DNA of 64,000 bases. Source: Sideroxydans sp. Lineage in GTDB: Bacteria > Pseudomonadota > Gammaproteobacteria > Burkholderiales > Gallionellaceae. Below are positions 34,032 to 44,591 of the stretch, piece after piece. How positions within the stretch are numbered: position 1 is the first letter of the stretch; each line of letters begins with the position of its first letter. A program made the position numbers and the translations under genes. A model generated the notes under the pieces. The model did not search any database. It was not told the origin of the DNA and saw nothing but the letters and a program-made list of their open reading frames with translations. Where the stretch lies: positions 186,001 to 250,000 of the forward strand of contig JAQTTU010000003.1 of the NCBI GenBank assembly GCA_028710605.1, written 5' to 3'.

Positions 34032-34430
34032 TTAGTGCTTGATCGAACGGGTAAACGGAAATACCTTGGTAAAGCCGAGAATATCCGTCACCAGCAGGAT
34101 CACAAACACGGTGAACAGCGTGCCGATAATATCGCCGCCGGCTGGCAGCTTGTCCAGCTTGCCCGAAAGCTGCTGCACCTCATCGTCGCTCAACGCGCTC
34201 ACCCGCGCATCGGCGGCAGCCGCATCAATGCCCTGCTTCTTCAATTCCGCGCGCACATCGTCGCGGTTCAGGTAGGAGCGGATGCGCTCGCGGCTGCTAT
34301 CGGCCTGGGCGGATGCGGCCACCTTGTCGGTGGTCACGATCCCGGCGTAAGCGGATTGGACAGGCAATACAAGCGCCAGAACAGTGGCGATCAACAGGCG
34401 GCTGGTCATGCGCATAAAACGTGTGTTCAT
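34032..34430 (-). CDS. PA2779-type small membrane protein
   Basis: 132 residues: a signal peptide or first helix (to about SAYA), then the family motif RSYLNRDDVRAELKKQGID and SALSDDEVQQLSGKLDKLPAGGD, and a C-terminal helix IIGTLFTVFVILLVTDILG. This architecture is typical of PA2779 proteins, always next to PA2778. The start at 34430 is backed by GGAG. Function is unknown; an inner-membrane partner of the PA2778 peptidase is the likely role. Confidence 0.85.
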   Translation of the reverse strand: MNTRFMRMTSRLLIATVLALVLPVQSAYAGIVTTDKVAASAQADSSRERIRSYLNRDDVRAELKKQGIDAAAADARVSALSDDEVQQLSGKLDKLPAGGDIIGTLFTVFVILLVTDILGFTKVFPFTRSIKH

Positions 34431-34722
34431 TTGGTTCTCCTTAAATTTGTTCCATCTCAAATACCCGCTCCCGCATGCGGAAGCGGACGTAAAAAGTTTA
34501 ACGCAAATATACAGTTTCAACTTTGAATTTCTGTGGCAAAGCGACACAAGCCAGAATTCACCCACGCTAACAACGTGTTATATACAAACGCCGCCGCCCC
34601 GCCCAATACCGGAGGTTTACGGGACATTCGTCGCTGTTTTCCCGGTTGAACCCGCGCATGCTGACTGCTATTCTCTGCGCGCTGTAACAATCGTTGCATC
34701 AATTCTTCGAAGGGGGAAACAA

Positions 34723-36270
34723 ATGAAACAGCTTACATCGGCTATTTGTCTATGCTTTGCTCTTGCTCCCGCGATGGCGGCAGATGAGCCAACCGCGCCG
34801 CCGCCTCCGACATCCCCGGCCACCCCCGCCGCAACAGTTCCGGTAGCGCCCGATCCCGCCGCCTCCGGCGCGGCCGCAGCCAGCCCGGCACAACCGGTTG
34901 CGCCGGTGGAAGCCCCGGTCATCCATATCCCGCCAGCGCCTGCCGTGGTGGAGTGTGCGCCAGCCGCTCCGGTCGCCCCGCCCGCAGCTCCCGCCGAAAC
35001 CGCCGCCAGCAAGATGCGGGCGGCGCAGCAAAATCTGGCCTTGCCCAAGGTGGAGTTGCTGCGCACGACGATCAAAAACACCACGCCCTCGAAAAATCTT
35101 TTTTCGAGATTCTTGTCTTCTTCGTCAAAACCCATTGATGTGGATTTGCTGGCCGACATGCGCAACTTTACCGAACGCTTCCCCGATTTCCCCGAGACCG
35201 CCGAGGTGTTCCATCTGATGGCGGTGGTGCATCAGCGCACGGACAACAACCCGGCAGCCGCCATCGACTGGCTGATGTTGCGCGCGGCGTATCCCGCTTC
35301 GCCTTTCAGTCAGGAGGCCGCAAAACAGTTGAAAAAACTGGCCGACGACGATCTGAAAAAGCATGCCGACACGCTGAAAGCGATGGGCGCGCAGATCGAC
35401 AAACTGACCGGCGAACGCGATGAGCGGATGGCCGCGATGCTGGCTTATCTGCGCGGCAATACGCAAAAAGATTTCGCTGCGCCCATCGCGGATGCCTGCG
35501 CTTCGTTCCTGGTCAGCAACCAGAGCTGGATGCAGGAAGATGTGATCGAACATGCGCTGGCGCGACAAGCCATGCTGCTGGATCCGCAGGTGGCGCTGTA
35601 CCACCTCAACAAGATGCTGGCACTCTATCCGTCCAGCCCGCTGCGTCCCGACAGCATGTTGTCCATCGGCAACGTGCAGCACGACAACCTGAACGCTTTC
35701 GATCAAGCCGCGAAGTCATACAGCAAGCTGATCGAGCAATACCCCGATTCTGCGGAAGCCAAGCAGGGCTACGAGTTGCTGGGCGCGACTTACGACACGG
35801 ACTTGCAGGATTACCCGAATGCGCTCAAAACTTATCAAGCCATCGTGGCGCGTTACAAGGACGATCCCGTCGTGCTGCGCGCCTTGCGCGCCATGGCCAA
35901 TATCCAGCAAAGCAAGACCCGCCAACCGGCGGACGCGATTGCCAGCTACCTGAAAATCGCCGACATCTTCAAGGGCGCGGACGGATTGCAGGCGCTGCTG
36001 GCCGCCGAGCGGCTGGCCATGTTCACCACGGAGGACTGGAAAGCCGCGATGGACATCAACAATCGCATCATGGCGCTGGCACCGCAGGACGAAGAAGCGA
36101 TCAAGGCGCAATTCAACAATGCCGACATCACCGAAAACAAACTCAACGACAAAGAAGCGGCGAGAACACTTTATGTTGCGTTTGCCTCGAAGTATCCCAA
36201 CCACGCGTTAACCCGGGATGCGAACCGCCGCATCGAGTCGCTCAACAAAGCATTGAGCCCATCCAAATAA
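34723..36270 (+). CDS. Exported TPR-repeat protein with Pro/Ala-rich linker
   Basis: 515 residues from ATG 34723, preceded by AGGGGG. Signal peptide (to APAMA), a Pro/Ala-rich linker (about 22-100), then tandem TPR-like helices to the end: [17 protein letters not shown]-type, [43 protein letters not shown]. The spacing resembles the outer-membrane assembly (BamD/YbgF) class of TPRs, but no specific family is recognised. A periplasmic scaffold is likely. The HerA-like ATPase gene starts 16 bases downstream. Confidence 0.7.
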   Translation: MKQLTSAICLCFALAPAMAADEPTAPPPPTSPATPAATVPVAPDPAASGAAAASPAQPVAPVEAPVIHIPPAPAVVECAPAAPVAPPAAPAETAASKMRAAQQNLALPKVELLRTTIKNTTPSKNLFSRFLSSSSKPIDVDLLADMRNFTERFPDFPETAEVFHLMAVVHQRTDNNPAAAIDWLMLRAAYPASPFSQEAAKQLKKLADDDLKKHADTLKAMGAQIDKLTGERDERMAAMLAYLRGNTQKDFAAPIADACASFLVSNQSWMQEDVIEHALARQAMLLDPQVALYHLNKMLALYPSSPLRPDSMLSIGNVQHDNLNAFDQAAKSYSKLIEQYPDSAEAKQGYELLGATYDTDLQDYPNALKTYQAIVARYKDDPVVLRALRAMANIQQSKTRQPADAIASYLKIADIFKGADGLQALLAAERLAMFTTEDWKAAMDINNRIMALAPQDEEAIKAQFNNADITENKLNDKEAARTLYVAFASKYPNHALTRDANRRIESLNKALSPSK

Positions 36271-36286
36271 TCAAGGAAAAATCCGC

Positions 36287-37789
36287 ATGACCGCACCGTT
36301 ACTCATCGCCAAAAACGACAGACAAGAACTCGAACTGCTGCCGCAAATGGCCAACCGCCACGGCCTCATCACCGGCGCGACGGGAACGGGCAAGACCGTC
36401 ACCTTGCAATCGCTGGCGGAATCGTTCAGCCGCATCGGCGTGCCGGTGTTCATGTCCGACATCAAGGGCGATCTCTCCGGCATTTCAAAAACCGGCGGCG
36501 GCAACGCCAAAGTGCAGGCGCGCGTCGAACTATTGAAACTGCAAAGCTACGAGCATCGCGCGTTCCCGGTGACGTTCTGGGATGTGGAAGGCAAGCAGGG
36601 ACATCCGGTGCGCGCCACGGTGTCCGACATGGGGCCGCTGTTGCTGGGGCGCATGCTGAATCTGAACGATACGCAGCAAGGGGTGTTGACGCTGGTGTTC
36701 AAAATCGCCGACGACAACGGCATGCTGTTGCTCGACTTCAAAGACCTGCGCGCCATGGTGCAATACGTGGGCGACAACGCCAAGGATTTCACTACCGAAT
36801 ACGGCAACGTTTCCACCGCCAGCATAGGCGCGATCCAGCGCGGCTTGCTGGAACTCTCCAGTCAGGGCGCGGAACAATTCTTCGGCGAGCCGATGCTGAA
36901 TATCGACGACTTGATGCAGACCGACAAAGGCTTGGGCATGGTCAATATCCTCGCCGCCGACAAGCTGATGCAAGCGCCCAAAGTGTATTCGACCCTGCTG
37001 CTGTGGCTGCTGTCGGAACTGTTCGAAAACCTGCCGGAAGCGGGCGATCTGGACAAACCCAAGCTGGTGTTCTTCTTCGACGAGGCGCATCTGCTGTTCA
37101 ACGACGCGCCCGCCGCGCTGATCGACAAGATCGAGCAAGTGGTGCGCCTGATCCGCTCCAAAGGCGTGGGTGTGTATTTCGTCACGCAGAACCCGGCGGA
37201 TGTGCCGGACAAGATATTGAGCCAGCTCGGCAACCGCGTACAGCATGCCTTGCGCGCCTTTTCCGCGCGCGACCAGAAAGCCGTGCGCGCCGCCGCCGAG
37301 ACCATGCGCGACAACCCAGAACTGGATGAACAGACCGCAATCACCGAACTCGGCGTGGGCGAAGCGCTGGTGTCGCTGCTGGACGAAAAAGGCACACCCA
37401 CGATGGTCGAACGCGCGTTCATCGTGCCGCCGCAGGCGCACATCGGCCCGATCAGCGAAGCCGAACGCGCGGCCATCATCCAGTCTTCTCTGCTGGCCGG
37501 GCATTACGAAAAAGTGGTTGACCGCGAATCGGCCTACGAGATCATCAAAGGCCGCGCTGAAGTTAAGCAGGCCGAACAGGAAAAAAATGCGCCCGTTGCC
37601 GCATCCGGCGGCGGCATGATGGGCGGGCTGCTGGGCGGCTTGCTGGGCGGCGGCAACACCCGCCGCCAAAGCGCGGGCGAAGCCATGGTGAAAAGCGTGG
37701 TGCGCACCGTCGGTGCTGAACTCGGACGGCAACTGGTGCGCGGCATGCTGGGTTCTCTGATGGGCGGCAGCTCTCGCACGCGCCGATAA
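36287..37789 (+). CDS. HerA-like P-loop ATPase (DUF853/YjgR family)
   Basis: 500 residues. Walker A GATGTGKT at about 30, Walker [13 protein letters not shown] at about 255, and the DUF853 landmarks [11 protein letters not shown] and [12 protein letters not shown]. The C-terminal tail is Gly/Met-rich ([16 protein letters not shown]) then basic. This family is related to HerA/FtsK translocases; its cellular role is unresolved. AAGGA lies before the start. It follows the TPR gene by 16 bases but the two have no known shared function. Confidence 0.9.
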   Translation: MTAPLLIAKNDRQELELLPQMANRHGLITGATGTGKTVTLQSLAESFSRIGVPVFMSDIKGDLSGISKTGGGNAKVQARVELLKLQSYEHRAFPVTFWDVEGKQGHPVRATVSDMGPLLLGRMLNLNDTQQGVLTLVFKIADDNGMLLLDFKDLRAMVQYVGDNAKDFTTEYGNVSTASIGAIQRGLLELSSQGAEQFFGEPMLNIDDLMQTDKGLGMVNILAADKLMQAPKVYSTLLLWLLSELFENLPEAGDLDKPKLVFFFDEAHLLFNDAPAALIDKIEQVVRLIRSKGVGVYFVTQNPADVPDKILSQLGNRVQHALRAFSARDQKAVRAAAETMRDNPELDEQTAITELGVGEALVSLLDEKGTPTMVERAFIVPPQAHIGPISEAERAAIIQSSLLAGHYEKVVDRESAYEIIKGRAEVKQAEQEKNAPVAASGGGMMGGLLGGLLGGGNTRRQSAGEAMVKSVVRTVGAELGRQLVRGMLGSLMGGSSRTRR

Positions 37790-37806
37790 ATATACAACTT
37801 CATATC

Positions 37807-37892
37807 AGCCACGGATGAACACAGATGGAACACGGATAAACCTTGCGCCAGAACCAAGCATCCGTGTTTCATCCGTGCGTATCCGTGGCTAA
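37807..37892. repeat. CCACGGATGAACAC-type long hairpin
   Basis: AGCCACGGATGAACACAGAT against ATCCGTGCGTATCCGTGGCT, with further matched CACGGAT segments between; one of several elements of this type in the window. Confidence 0.75.
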
Positions 37893-37913
37893 ATCGTATT
37901 TCCAGTTTTAACA

Positions 37914-38624
37914 ATGCCCTCTCCCGCAACCACCATCAGCCGCGAACTGCACGCCCTCGCCTCGCCCGAAACGGCAGCGATCCTGCAACGCTTTTTCAAA
38001 ACCGGCGAGGGGCAATACGGCGCGGGCGATGTATTTCTCGGCATCAAAGTGCCGCCGTTGCGCGCGCTGGCCAAACAGTACCGCGATGCCGATCTGCGCA
38101 CGATAGGCAAGCTCTTGCAATCCCGCTATCACGAAGAACGCCTGTTCGCTTTGTTGTTGCTGATGCAGTTCTATCAGCGTGGCACGGAAGCAGATCAAAC
38201 CGCTGCTTACAATCTCTATCTCGCCAGCGCGCAGCGCATCAACAACTGGGATCTGGTGGATATTTCCGCGCCGCACATCGTGGGCCGCCATCTCGCCAAC
38301 AAGCCGCGAAATATTTTGAAAACGCTGGCGCATTCCTCCCTGTTGTGGGAACGGCGCATCGCGATAATTTCCACCCTGCACTTTATCCGCCTGCACGATT
38401 TCGGCGACACACTGCGCATCGCCGGAATATTGCTGCACGACGCACATGACCTGATGCACAAAGCGGTCGGCTGGATGTTGCGCGAGGTGGGAAAACGCGA
38501 CCTTGCTGCCGAAGAGGAATTTCTGATACAGCATTACCGCGCCATGCCGCGCACCATGCTGCGTTACGCCATCGAGCGCTTCCCGGAACAGAAACGCCTG
38601 CAATATCTGCACGGAACTGCATGA
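37914..38624 (+). CDS. DNA alkylation repair protein, AlkD family
   Basis: 236 residues of HEAT-like helices. FLGIKVPPLRALAKQY opens the family pattern. The residues that in AlkD contact the damaged base are present: W and D in INNWDLVD (about 112) and R in LLWERRIAI (about 146). KAVGWMLREVGKRD and PRTMLRYAIERFP close it. AlkD is a base-flipping-independent glycosylase for bulky alkyl purines. The start at 37914 lies 21 bases after a repeat, with no strong ribosome site. Confidence 0.92.
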   Translation: MPSPATTISRELHALASPETAAILQRFFKTGEGQYGAGDVFLGIKVPPLRALAKQYRDADLRTIGKLLQSRYHEERLFALLLLMQFYQRGTEADQTAAYNLYLASAQRINNWDLVDISAPHIVGRHLANKPRNILKTLAHSSLLWERRIAIISTLHFIRLHDFGDTLRIAGILLHDAHDLMHKAVGWMLREVGKRDLAAEEEFLIQHYRAMPRTMLRYAIERFPEQKRLQYLHGTA

Positions 38625-38716
38625 ATTATTTCAAGGATGAATATTTTCTTCCTTGATTCTTGTTTTACGTTTCTATAGAGTTGCGGCAGAATAATTACAC
38701 AAAAGCACAATCGCTT

Positions 38717-39490
38717 ATGGGCACATTCAAAGTATTGCAATTCAATATGCAGTTCGGTCAGGTATGGGACGATGCCGACCCCGATAAAGCCCCCATTGAT
38801 TTAGATCAGACGATTGCCGAAATACTGCGCCAAGATGCCGACATCGTGTTGCTGCAAGAGGTCGAGAAAGCCCAACCCGGCGGCAAGCAAATCAATCCCG
38901 CGCCCAATTACACCAAGCTCAGCCGCGCGCTCAACGGCTATCACGGTTATTTTTCTTACCCGAAAGAAGATTCGCGCGAATTGCCTTTCGGCATAGGTCT
39001 GGCGATTTTCTCCAAGACCCCGCTGTACGATCCGTTCCGCCTCGAACTGCCTTCGCCGCCTGTCGAATTTGAATTCAACGGCGAAGCCAAAACACCGACC
39101 GACCGTTTGCTGATCGGAGCCAAGACCACCATCGACGGACATGAAGTGCAGCTCTACAACACGCACCTGCTGGCTTTCTTCATGCTCAATTCGTCCGGCT
39201 CTATCCATTCGGAACAGCGCCAGCTTGTGCTGAATCAAGTTACCAAATCGCGCATCCCCACCCTCTTGGGCGGCGACTTCAACGCCAGCAACCACCTCGA
39301 TTTGATCGACAAATTTGCGCAGGAAGGATTCCGCGCGGTGCAGTCCAAGGAAATCACCTGGCGGCGTATGCCTTACGTGCTCGACCACATTTTCTACGAC
39401 CCGCAACTGCAACTGGTCAGCCAGGCAGTGATACCCACCCTGTCATCCGACCATCACCTGCTGGTCGCCGAACTGGATTTCGTCGAGTAA
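38717..39490 (+). CDS. Endonuclease/exonuclease/phosphatase family protein
   Basis: 257 residues of the DNase I-like fold: KVLQFNMQ at the start, DIVLLQEVEKA (metal Glu), YNTHLLAF (catalytic His), GGDFNAS (Asp/Asn) and SSDHHLLVAEL (C-terminal Asp-His). No signal peptide from ATG 38717; an upstream TTG would add 19 residues with no support. The substrate could be DNA, a phospholipid or an inositol phosphate and cannot be told from the sequence. Confidence 0.88.
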   Translation: MGTFKVLQFNMQFGQVWDDADPDKAPIDLDQTIAEILRQDADIVLLQEVEKAQPGGKQINPAPNYTKLSRALNGYHGYFSYPKEDSRELPFGIGLAIFSKTPLYDPFRLELPSPPVEFEFNGEAKTPTDRLLIGAKTTIDGHEVQLYNTHLLAFFMLNSSGSIHSEQRQLVLNQVTKSRIPTLLGGDFNASNHLDLIDKFAQEGFRAVQSKEITWRRMPYVLDHIFYDPQLQLVSQAVIPTLSSDHHLLVAELDFVE

Positions 39491-39493
39491 GTT

Positions 39494-40057
39494 TTACTCG
39501 TTCATCCTGTTACTGCCCGCCTGTTTCAACACCACCCGCTCCACCTGCACACTGGCATCGCCGTCACCCAACCACACCTGCCCGTCTTGAATGGTGCATT
39601 GCAGATTCATGTTGCGCTGCGCCAACTTGGCCAGCGCCTTGGTGCTTTCCGAAAGCAGATTGATGATGGTCAAATTCTTCTGGCGCTCGAACAGCGCCGC
39701 ATTCTGCGCGAACCACATTTCCGCCACGCGCCCGCCATAGCAATACACCACCACTTGATTGGAACGACCGCACGCCTTGCGGATCAACTTTTCATCGGGA
39801 ATACCCACATCGATCCACAACTCGATGGAACCGGTCAAATCCTTCAGCCACAAATCCGCCTCGTCATCGTCGGTCATACCCTGCCCGAACTCCAGATACT
39901 CGTGCGCGTGCAAAGCGAACGCCAGCAAACGCACCATAAGGCGCTCATCGGTTTCGGAAGGGTGGCGCGCCAAGGTCAGCGCGTGATCCTGATAGTAGTG
40001 CCGCTCCATATCCGCGATTTGCAGATTGGCTTTGAAGATGGTTGCTTTGATTGCCAT
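39494..40057 (-). CDS. yaeQ: YaeQ family protein
   Basis: 187 residues matching YaeQ: MAIKATIFKANLQIADMERH, LTLARHPSETDERLMVRLLA, PDLWLKDLTG-like (EADLWLKDLTG) and WIDVGIPDEKLIRKA. YaeQ has a restriction-endonuclease-like fold (PD-(D/E)XK) but its role is unclear. It is convergent with the previous gene, with only 3 bases between the stops. Confidence 0.93.
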   Translation of the reverse strand: MAIKATIFKANLQIADMERHYYQDHALTLARHPSETDERLMVRLLAFALHAHEYLEFGQGMTDDDEADLWLKDLTGSIELWIDVGIPDEKLIRKACGRSNQVVVYCYGGRVAEMWFAQNAALFERQKNLTIINLLSESTKALAKLAQRNMNLQCTIQDGQVWLGDGDASVQVERVVLKQAGSNRMNE

Positions 40058-40107
40058 GAGATTCCTGATTTGATAATTAGGCGAGAAAACCAAGATGACT
40101 AGCTGGT

Positions 40108-40211
40108 TCCTCCCCCTTCAAGGGGGAGGCTAGGAGGGGGATGGGGTAAAGTCTTTCCGCACTCCTGATGCCCCCATCCCCACCCCAACCCTCCCCTTGA
40201 AGGGGAGGGAG
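40108..40211. repeat. CCCCCTT-type composite repeat, copy 1 (family I)
   Basis: CCTCCCCCTTCAAGGGGGAG, then GGGGGATGGGG, then the complementary CCCCCATCCCC and CTCCCCTTGAAGGGGAGG. Both ends are self-complementary and also complementary to each other. Other copies are at 53940 and 63684. Confidence 0.85.
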
Positions 40212-40212
40212 T

Positions 40213-40626
40213 TCATTCCACCACCCGCCCGCGCAACGACTTCGTCGCACCGCGTTTAACCTTGCTATCCACCCGCTGCCGTTGCGCGCTGCGCGAAGGC
40301 TTGGTGGCAACGCGCGGTTTGGGTTTTACTGCGACCGACAACAGCAACGCTTTCAAGCGCCGCAATGCCTCATTGCGGTTCTGTTCCTGATTGCGGTATT
40401 CCTGCGCCTTGATGATGACCACGCCGTCTTTGGTGATGCGCTGGTCGTTGAGTTGCAGCAGGCGTTGCTTGAATTCCGGCGGCAGCGATGATGCCCCGAT
40501 GTCGAAGCGCAAATGCACCGCGCTCGAAACCTTGTTCACATTCTGCCCGCCCGCGCCCTGCGCGCGCACGGCAGTCAGCTCGATTTCGCGCTCGGGGATA
40601 GTGACGTTGTGAATTATGTACAACAT
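40213..40626 (-). CDS. arfB: Alternative ribosome-rescue peptidyl-tRNA hydrolase ArfB
   Basis: 137 residues: the class I release-factor GGQ motif in RAQGAGGQNVNKVSSAVHLRF, then the basic tail (KPKPRVATKPSRSAQRQR...SKVKRG) that enters the mRNA channel of stalled ribosomes. It lacks the codon-recognition domain of RF1/RF2. I take ATG at 40626. Confidence 0.95.
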   Translation of the reverse strand: MLYIIHNVTIPEREIELTAVRAQGAGGQNVNKVSSAVHLRFDIGASSLPPEFKQRLLQLNDQRITKDGVVIIKAQEYRNQEQNRNEALRRLKALLLSVAVKPKPRVATKPSRSAQRQRVDSKVKRGATKSLRGRVVE

Positions 40627-40636
40627 CAAAATCCAC

Positions 40637-40805
40637 CACAGAGACAGTGCGTGTGTTGTTGGGGCTTCAGCCCCTTACAACCACGGCCTACCCCTTGCGG
40701 GTACAGAGACACAGAGAAAAACAAAAACCTTAAACCGGAAACTAGGTTTGAGGCGTGGCTTTTCTCTTGGTTTTTCCTCTGTGTCTCTGTGTCTCTGTGG
40801 TAAAG
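40637..40805. repeat. CACAGAGACACAG-type inverted repeat
   Basis: CACAGAGACA... and CAGAGACACAGAGAAAAAC on the left face TCCTCTGTGTCTCTGTGTC on the right, giving a long hairpin between arfB and the S4 gene. Confidence 0.7.
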
Positions 40806-40813
40806 GGTTTTCA

Positions 40814-41029
40814 TCACTTCAATACCGTAATCCGCACATCGCCCAAGCTCACCACCTGCCCGGCGCGAATCTTGGCGGTCTTGCGCAGTTCAACCTGCCC
40901 ATCGACTGAAACGACACCTTCCGCCACCAACGCCTTGCCCGCACCGCCGCTGTCAGCCACTCCGGCCAGCTTGAGCAGATTGCATAACTCGACAAATTCG
41001 CCGCGCAGTTGGAATTCGATGGCTTGCAT
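40814..41029 (-). CDS. Small S4-domain RNA-binding protein (YbcJ/RlbA-like)
   Basis: 71 residues, all one S4 domain: EFVELCNLLKLAGVADSGG, ALVAEGVVSVDGQVELRKTAKI, AGQVVSLGD. Close in length and pattern to YbcJ. It probably binds structured RNA. ATG follows the stop of the DUF1902 gene by one base, so the two are likely coupled. Confidence 0.85.
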   Translation of the reverse strand: MQAIEFQLRGEFVELCNLLKLAGVADSGGAGKALVAEGVVSVDGQVELRKTAKIRAGQVVSLGDVRITVLK

Positions 41030-41030
41030 T

Positions 41031-41210
41031 TCAACCCTTTAGATTCACTTCGTGTTGTGAAACCAATAATTTCTTTGCGACATCTTGCGAAATCGCTACT
41101 GTCTCGGCAATAGTGCGGCCTTGTGCAACCAAGCCTTGCACGTCGTCCGAAGTGGCGAGATACACACCTTCCGACAAGCGTTCAATGTGCAGATTGACCT
41201 TTTGTTCCAT
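41031..41210 (-). CDS. DUF1902 / HicB-like small protein
   Basis: 59 residues (MEQKVNLHIERLSEGVYLATSDDVQGL). The pattern, in which a beta strand with ERLSEGVYLATSDDV is followed by EDVAKKL-type helices, matches the DUF1902 group of HicB-like folds. ATG 41210 is backed by GAGG. No HicA-type toxin lies on either side, so it is not a toxin-antitoxin pair here. Function is unknown. Confidence 0.75.
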   Translation of the reverse strand: MEQKVNLHIERLSEGVYLATSDDVQGLVAQGRTIAETVAISQDVAKKLLVSQHEVNLKG

Positions 41211-41236
41211 ATAAAACCTCAGAACAGTTTTTGGAT

Positions 41237-41295
41237 GTAGGAGCCAGCTTGCTGGCGAATTTTTAAAACAGATTCGCCAGCAAGCTGGCTCCCAC
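41237..41295. repeat. REP-E paired palindrome (single copy)
   Basis: GTAGGAGCCAGCTTGCTGGC facing its inverted copy. It differs from REP-D by a compensated stem change (GAGC/GCTC to CAGC/GCTG-type pairs). Confidence 0.85.
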
Positions 41296-41313
41296 ATCCG
41301 GCGTTCAATTTCA

Positions 41314-42954
<1,641 letters not shown>

Positions 42955-43043
42955 GGTTGCAGCCTGTGAAAAAAGTGCGCAAGTCTAAAGGCTGGCGGGG
43001 GGAATGTCTAACGGGGCTTGCGCAACAACCCGGAAAAGCTTTT

Positions 43044-43161
43044 GCCCGCAGATTACACAGATTAACGCAGATTCTCATGTGCCGACCTCATCCGAACGAT
43101 GAGGCCGCCATCTAGGAATGCCTGCTATTTAATCTGTTTAATCTGTGTAATCTGCGGGCTG
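43044..43161. repeat. CGCAGATTACACAG-type inverted repeat
   Basis: GCCCGCAGATTACACAGATT faces AATCTGTGTAATCTGCGGGC. It lies between the aminotransferase and prfC genes. Confidence 0.75.
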
Positions 43162-43177
43162 AACTGGGGTTTTGCAG

Positions 43178-43218
43178 ATGCCCGAAGATGCCCGTCAATA
43201 GGCGATCTACATGATGCC
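43178..43218. repeat. Family G palindrome, copy 6
   Basis: ATGCCCGAAGATGCCCGTCA followed by ATAGGCGATCTACATGATGCC; next to the aminotransferase stop. Confidence 0.8.
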
Positions 43219-43222
43219 AAGC

Positions 43223-44386
43223 TCAAGCGGACTCGCGCACCAGCGCAGCCAACTTCGCCAGGCCGACCTCGGCCTGCGCCTCACTGGCGTGGCTGAAGTT
43301 GAGGCGCAACTGGCCGCAGCCCTCCGTTTGCACGGGCATGAACGGCTCGCCCGGCATGAAGGCGACACCGGACTCAATCGCTTTCGGCAACAGCAAGCGC
43401 GTGTCCATGTTGCGGTTCAGCGTGAGCCAGAAGAACAAGCCGCCGGGCGGTGTCTGCCATTGCGCCAGATCGCCGAAATGGCGGCGCAGCGCGGCCTCGA
43501 ACGCATCGCGGCGTTGGCGATAACCCTGCGCCAGCTCGCGCAAACGCTGCTCACTTCCCGCATCGTTCAACTGCTGCAACACCAGCCATTGACTGACGCG
43601 GTTACTGTGCAAATCCGCCGCCTGCTTCAGGCGCGTGAGGAAGGGCAACAATTCCGGCGATGCCACCAGATAGCCGAGGCGCAAGCCCGGCGCCAGACTT
43701 TTTGAAAACGATCCCTGATAAATCCACGGCGCACGCTGCAACTGCGCACAGACCGGCGTGCGTTCGCAAGCGTCGTACACCAGATCGCGGTAAGGATCGT
43801 CCTCGAACAAGGGCACATTGGCGGCATCGCACGCTTCGGCCAACGCGGCGCGCTGCGCACCATCCAGACAACGCCCGCTGGGATTTTGAAAGGTGGGAAT
43901 GGCATAGGCGAACGCGGGTTTCTCGCGCTGCCACGTTGGCACATCCAGCGCGTCGGCATCGTAAGCCACGAAACGCGCGCCGAAAAAACGGAACACCTGC
44001 AACGCCGCCAGATAGGTCGGCGACTCCACCGCCACCGCCGTGCCGGGGTCGATGAACAATTTGGCCACCAGGTCGATGCCCTGTTGCGAACCGGACAGGA
44101 TCAGCACCTGTTCCGCATTGCAGCGCAAACCGCGCGCATGCAAATCTTCCGCCACGCGCTGGCGTAATTCCATATCGCCTTCGCTCGCGCCGTATTGCAA
44201 AACGTCCTGCGGCATCGCCTCCAGATCGAATTGCGGAAAACTGTCCGGCGCGGGCAGCCCGCCCGCAAACGAGATCATGCCGGGACGATTCACCACGGCC
44301 AGAATCTCGCGGATTGGCGAGGCGTGCAGGTCGCGGGTGCGGGAGGAAAAACGGAGATCAGCCAACTGGTGCAAAGTGTTCATCAT
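43223..44386 (-). CDS. PLP-dependent aminotransferase (class I/II, 2-aminoadipate-type)
   Basis: 387 residues of fold type I: GMISFAGGLPAPDSFP at the start, SGSQQGIDLVAKL, PTFQNPSGRCL, EDDPYRDLVYD and the PLP Lys in YQGSFSKSLAPGLRLGY. The pattern is close to the LysN/2-aminoadipate group and to the catalytic half of MocR regulators, but there is no HTH domain. The start is ATG 44386, after GAGG. It is divergent from the MarR gene, with operator-like palindromes between, so it may be a regulated target. The substrate is unknown. Confidence 0.88.
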   Translation of the reverse strand: MMNTLHQLADLRFSSRTRDLHASPIREILAVVNRPGMISFAGGLPAPDSFPQFDLEAMPQDVLQYGASEGDMELRQRVAEDLHARGLRCNAEQVLILSGSQQGIDLVAKLFIDPGTAVAVESPTYLAALQVFRFFGARFVAYDADALDVPTWQREKPAFAYAIPTFQNPSGRCLDGAQRAALAEACDAANVPLFEDDPYRDLVYDACERTPVCAQLQRAPWIYQGSFSKSLAPGLRLGYLVASPELLPFLTRLKQAADLHSNRVSQWLVLQQLNDAGSEQRLRELAQGYRQRRDAFEAALRRHFGDLAQWQTPPGGLFFWLTLNRNMDTRLLLPKAIESGVAFMPGEPFMPVQTEGCGQLRLNFSHASEAQAEVGLAKLAALVRESA

Positions 44387-44398
44387 CAAAACCTCATT

Positions 44399-44490
44399 AG
44401 CCACGGATATCCACGGATGAAACACGGATCAACAGCAGTGCACCTGCAGTACGGTTTTATCCTTGTTTCATCTGTGTTCATCCGTGGCTC
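44399..44490. repeat. CCACGGATGAAAC-type long hairpin
   Basis: AGCCACGGAT...GATGAAACACGGAT faces CTTGTTTCATCTGTGTTC and ATCCGTGGCT. It occupies the start of the promoter region of the aminotransferase. Confidence 0.75.
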
Positions 44491-44528
44491 AAATATTTTT
44501 TCAGGTTCATGGCGAACTATCCATAAAC

Positions 44529-44543
44529 GTCAACAAACTTGAC
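44529..44543. promoter_or_regulatory. Operator-like palindrome 1 for the MarR regulator
   Basis: GTCAACAAACTTGAC: arms GTCAA / TTGAC with a 5-base centre. It has the same arms as 44577-44591 and lies in the divergent promoter region. Confidence 0.55.
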
Positions 44544-44576
44544 CTATAGACAGATTAACGGCGGCAACCCTATCAT

Positions 44577-44591
44577 GTCAACATGGTTGAC
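44577..44591. promoter_or_regulatory. Operator-like palindrome 2, over the MarR start codon
   Basis: GTCAACATGGTTGAC is a perfect palindrome around the ATG of the MarR gene. Its centre is 48 bases from that of palindrome 1. Binding would block translation initiation sites or transcription start. Confidence 0.55.

Noticed and set aside
34384-34722. An extra 113-residue N-terminal part for the TPR protein
   Set aside because: It runs over the divergent PA2779 gene; ATG 34723 has AGGGGG and a signal peptide directly after it.
41031-41210. A HicAB toxin-antitoxin pair
   Set aside because: Only the HicB-like half is present; the neighbours are an S4 protein and prfC.
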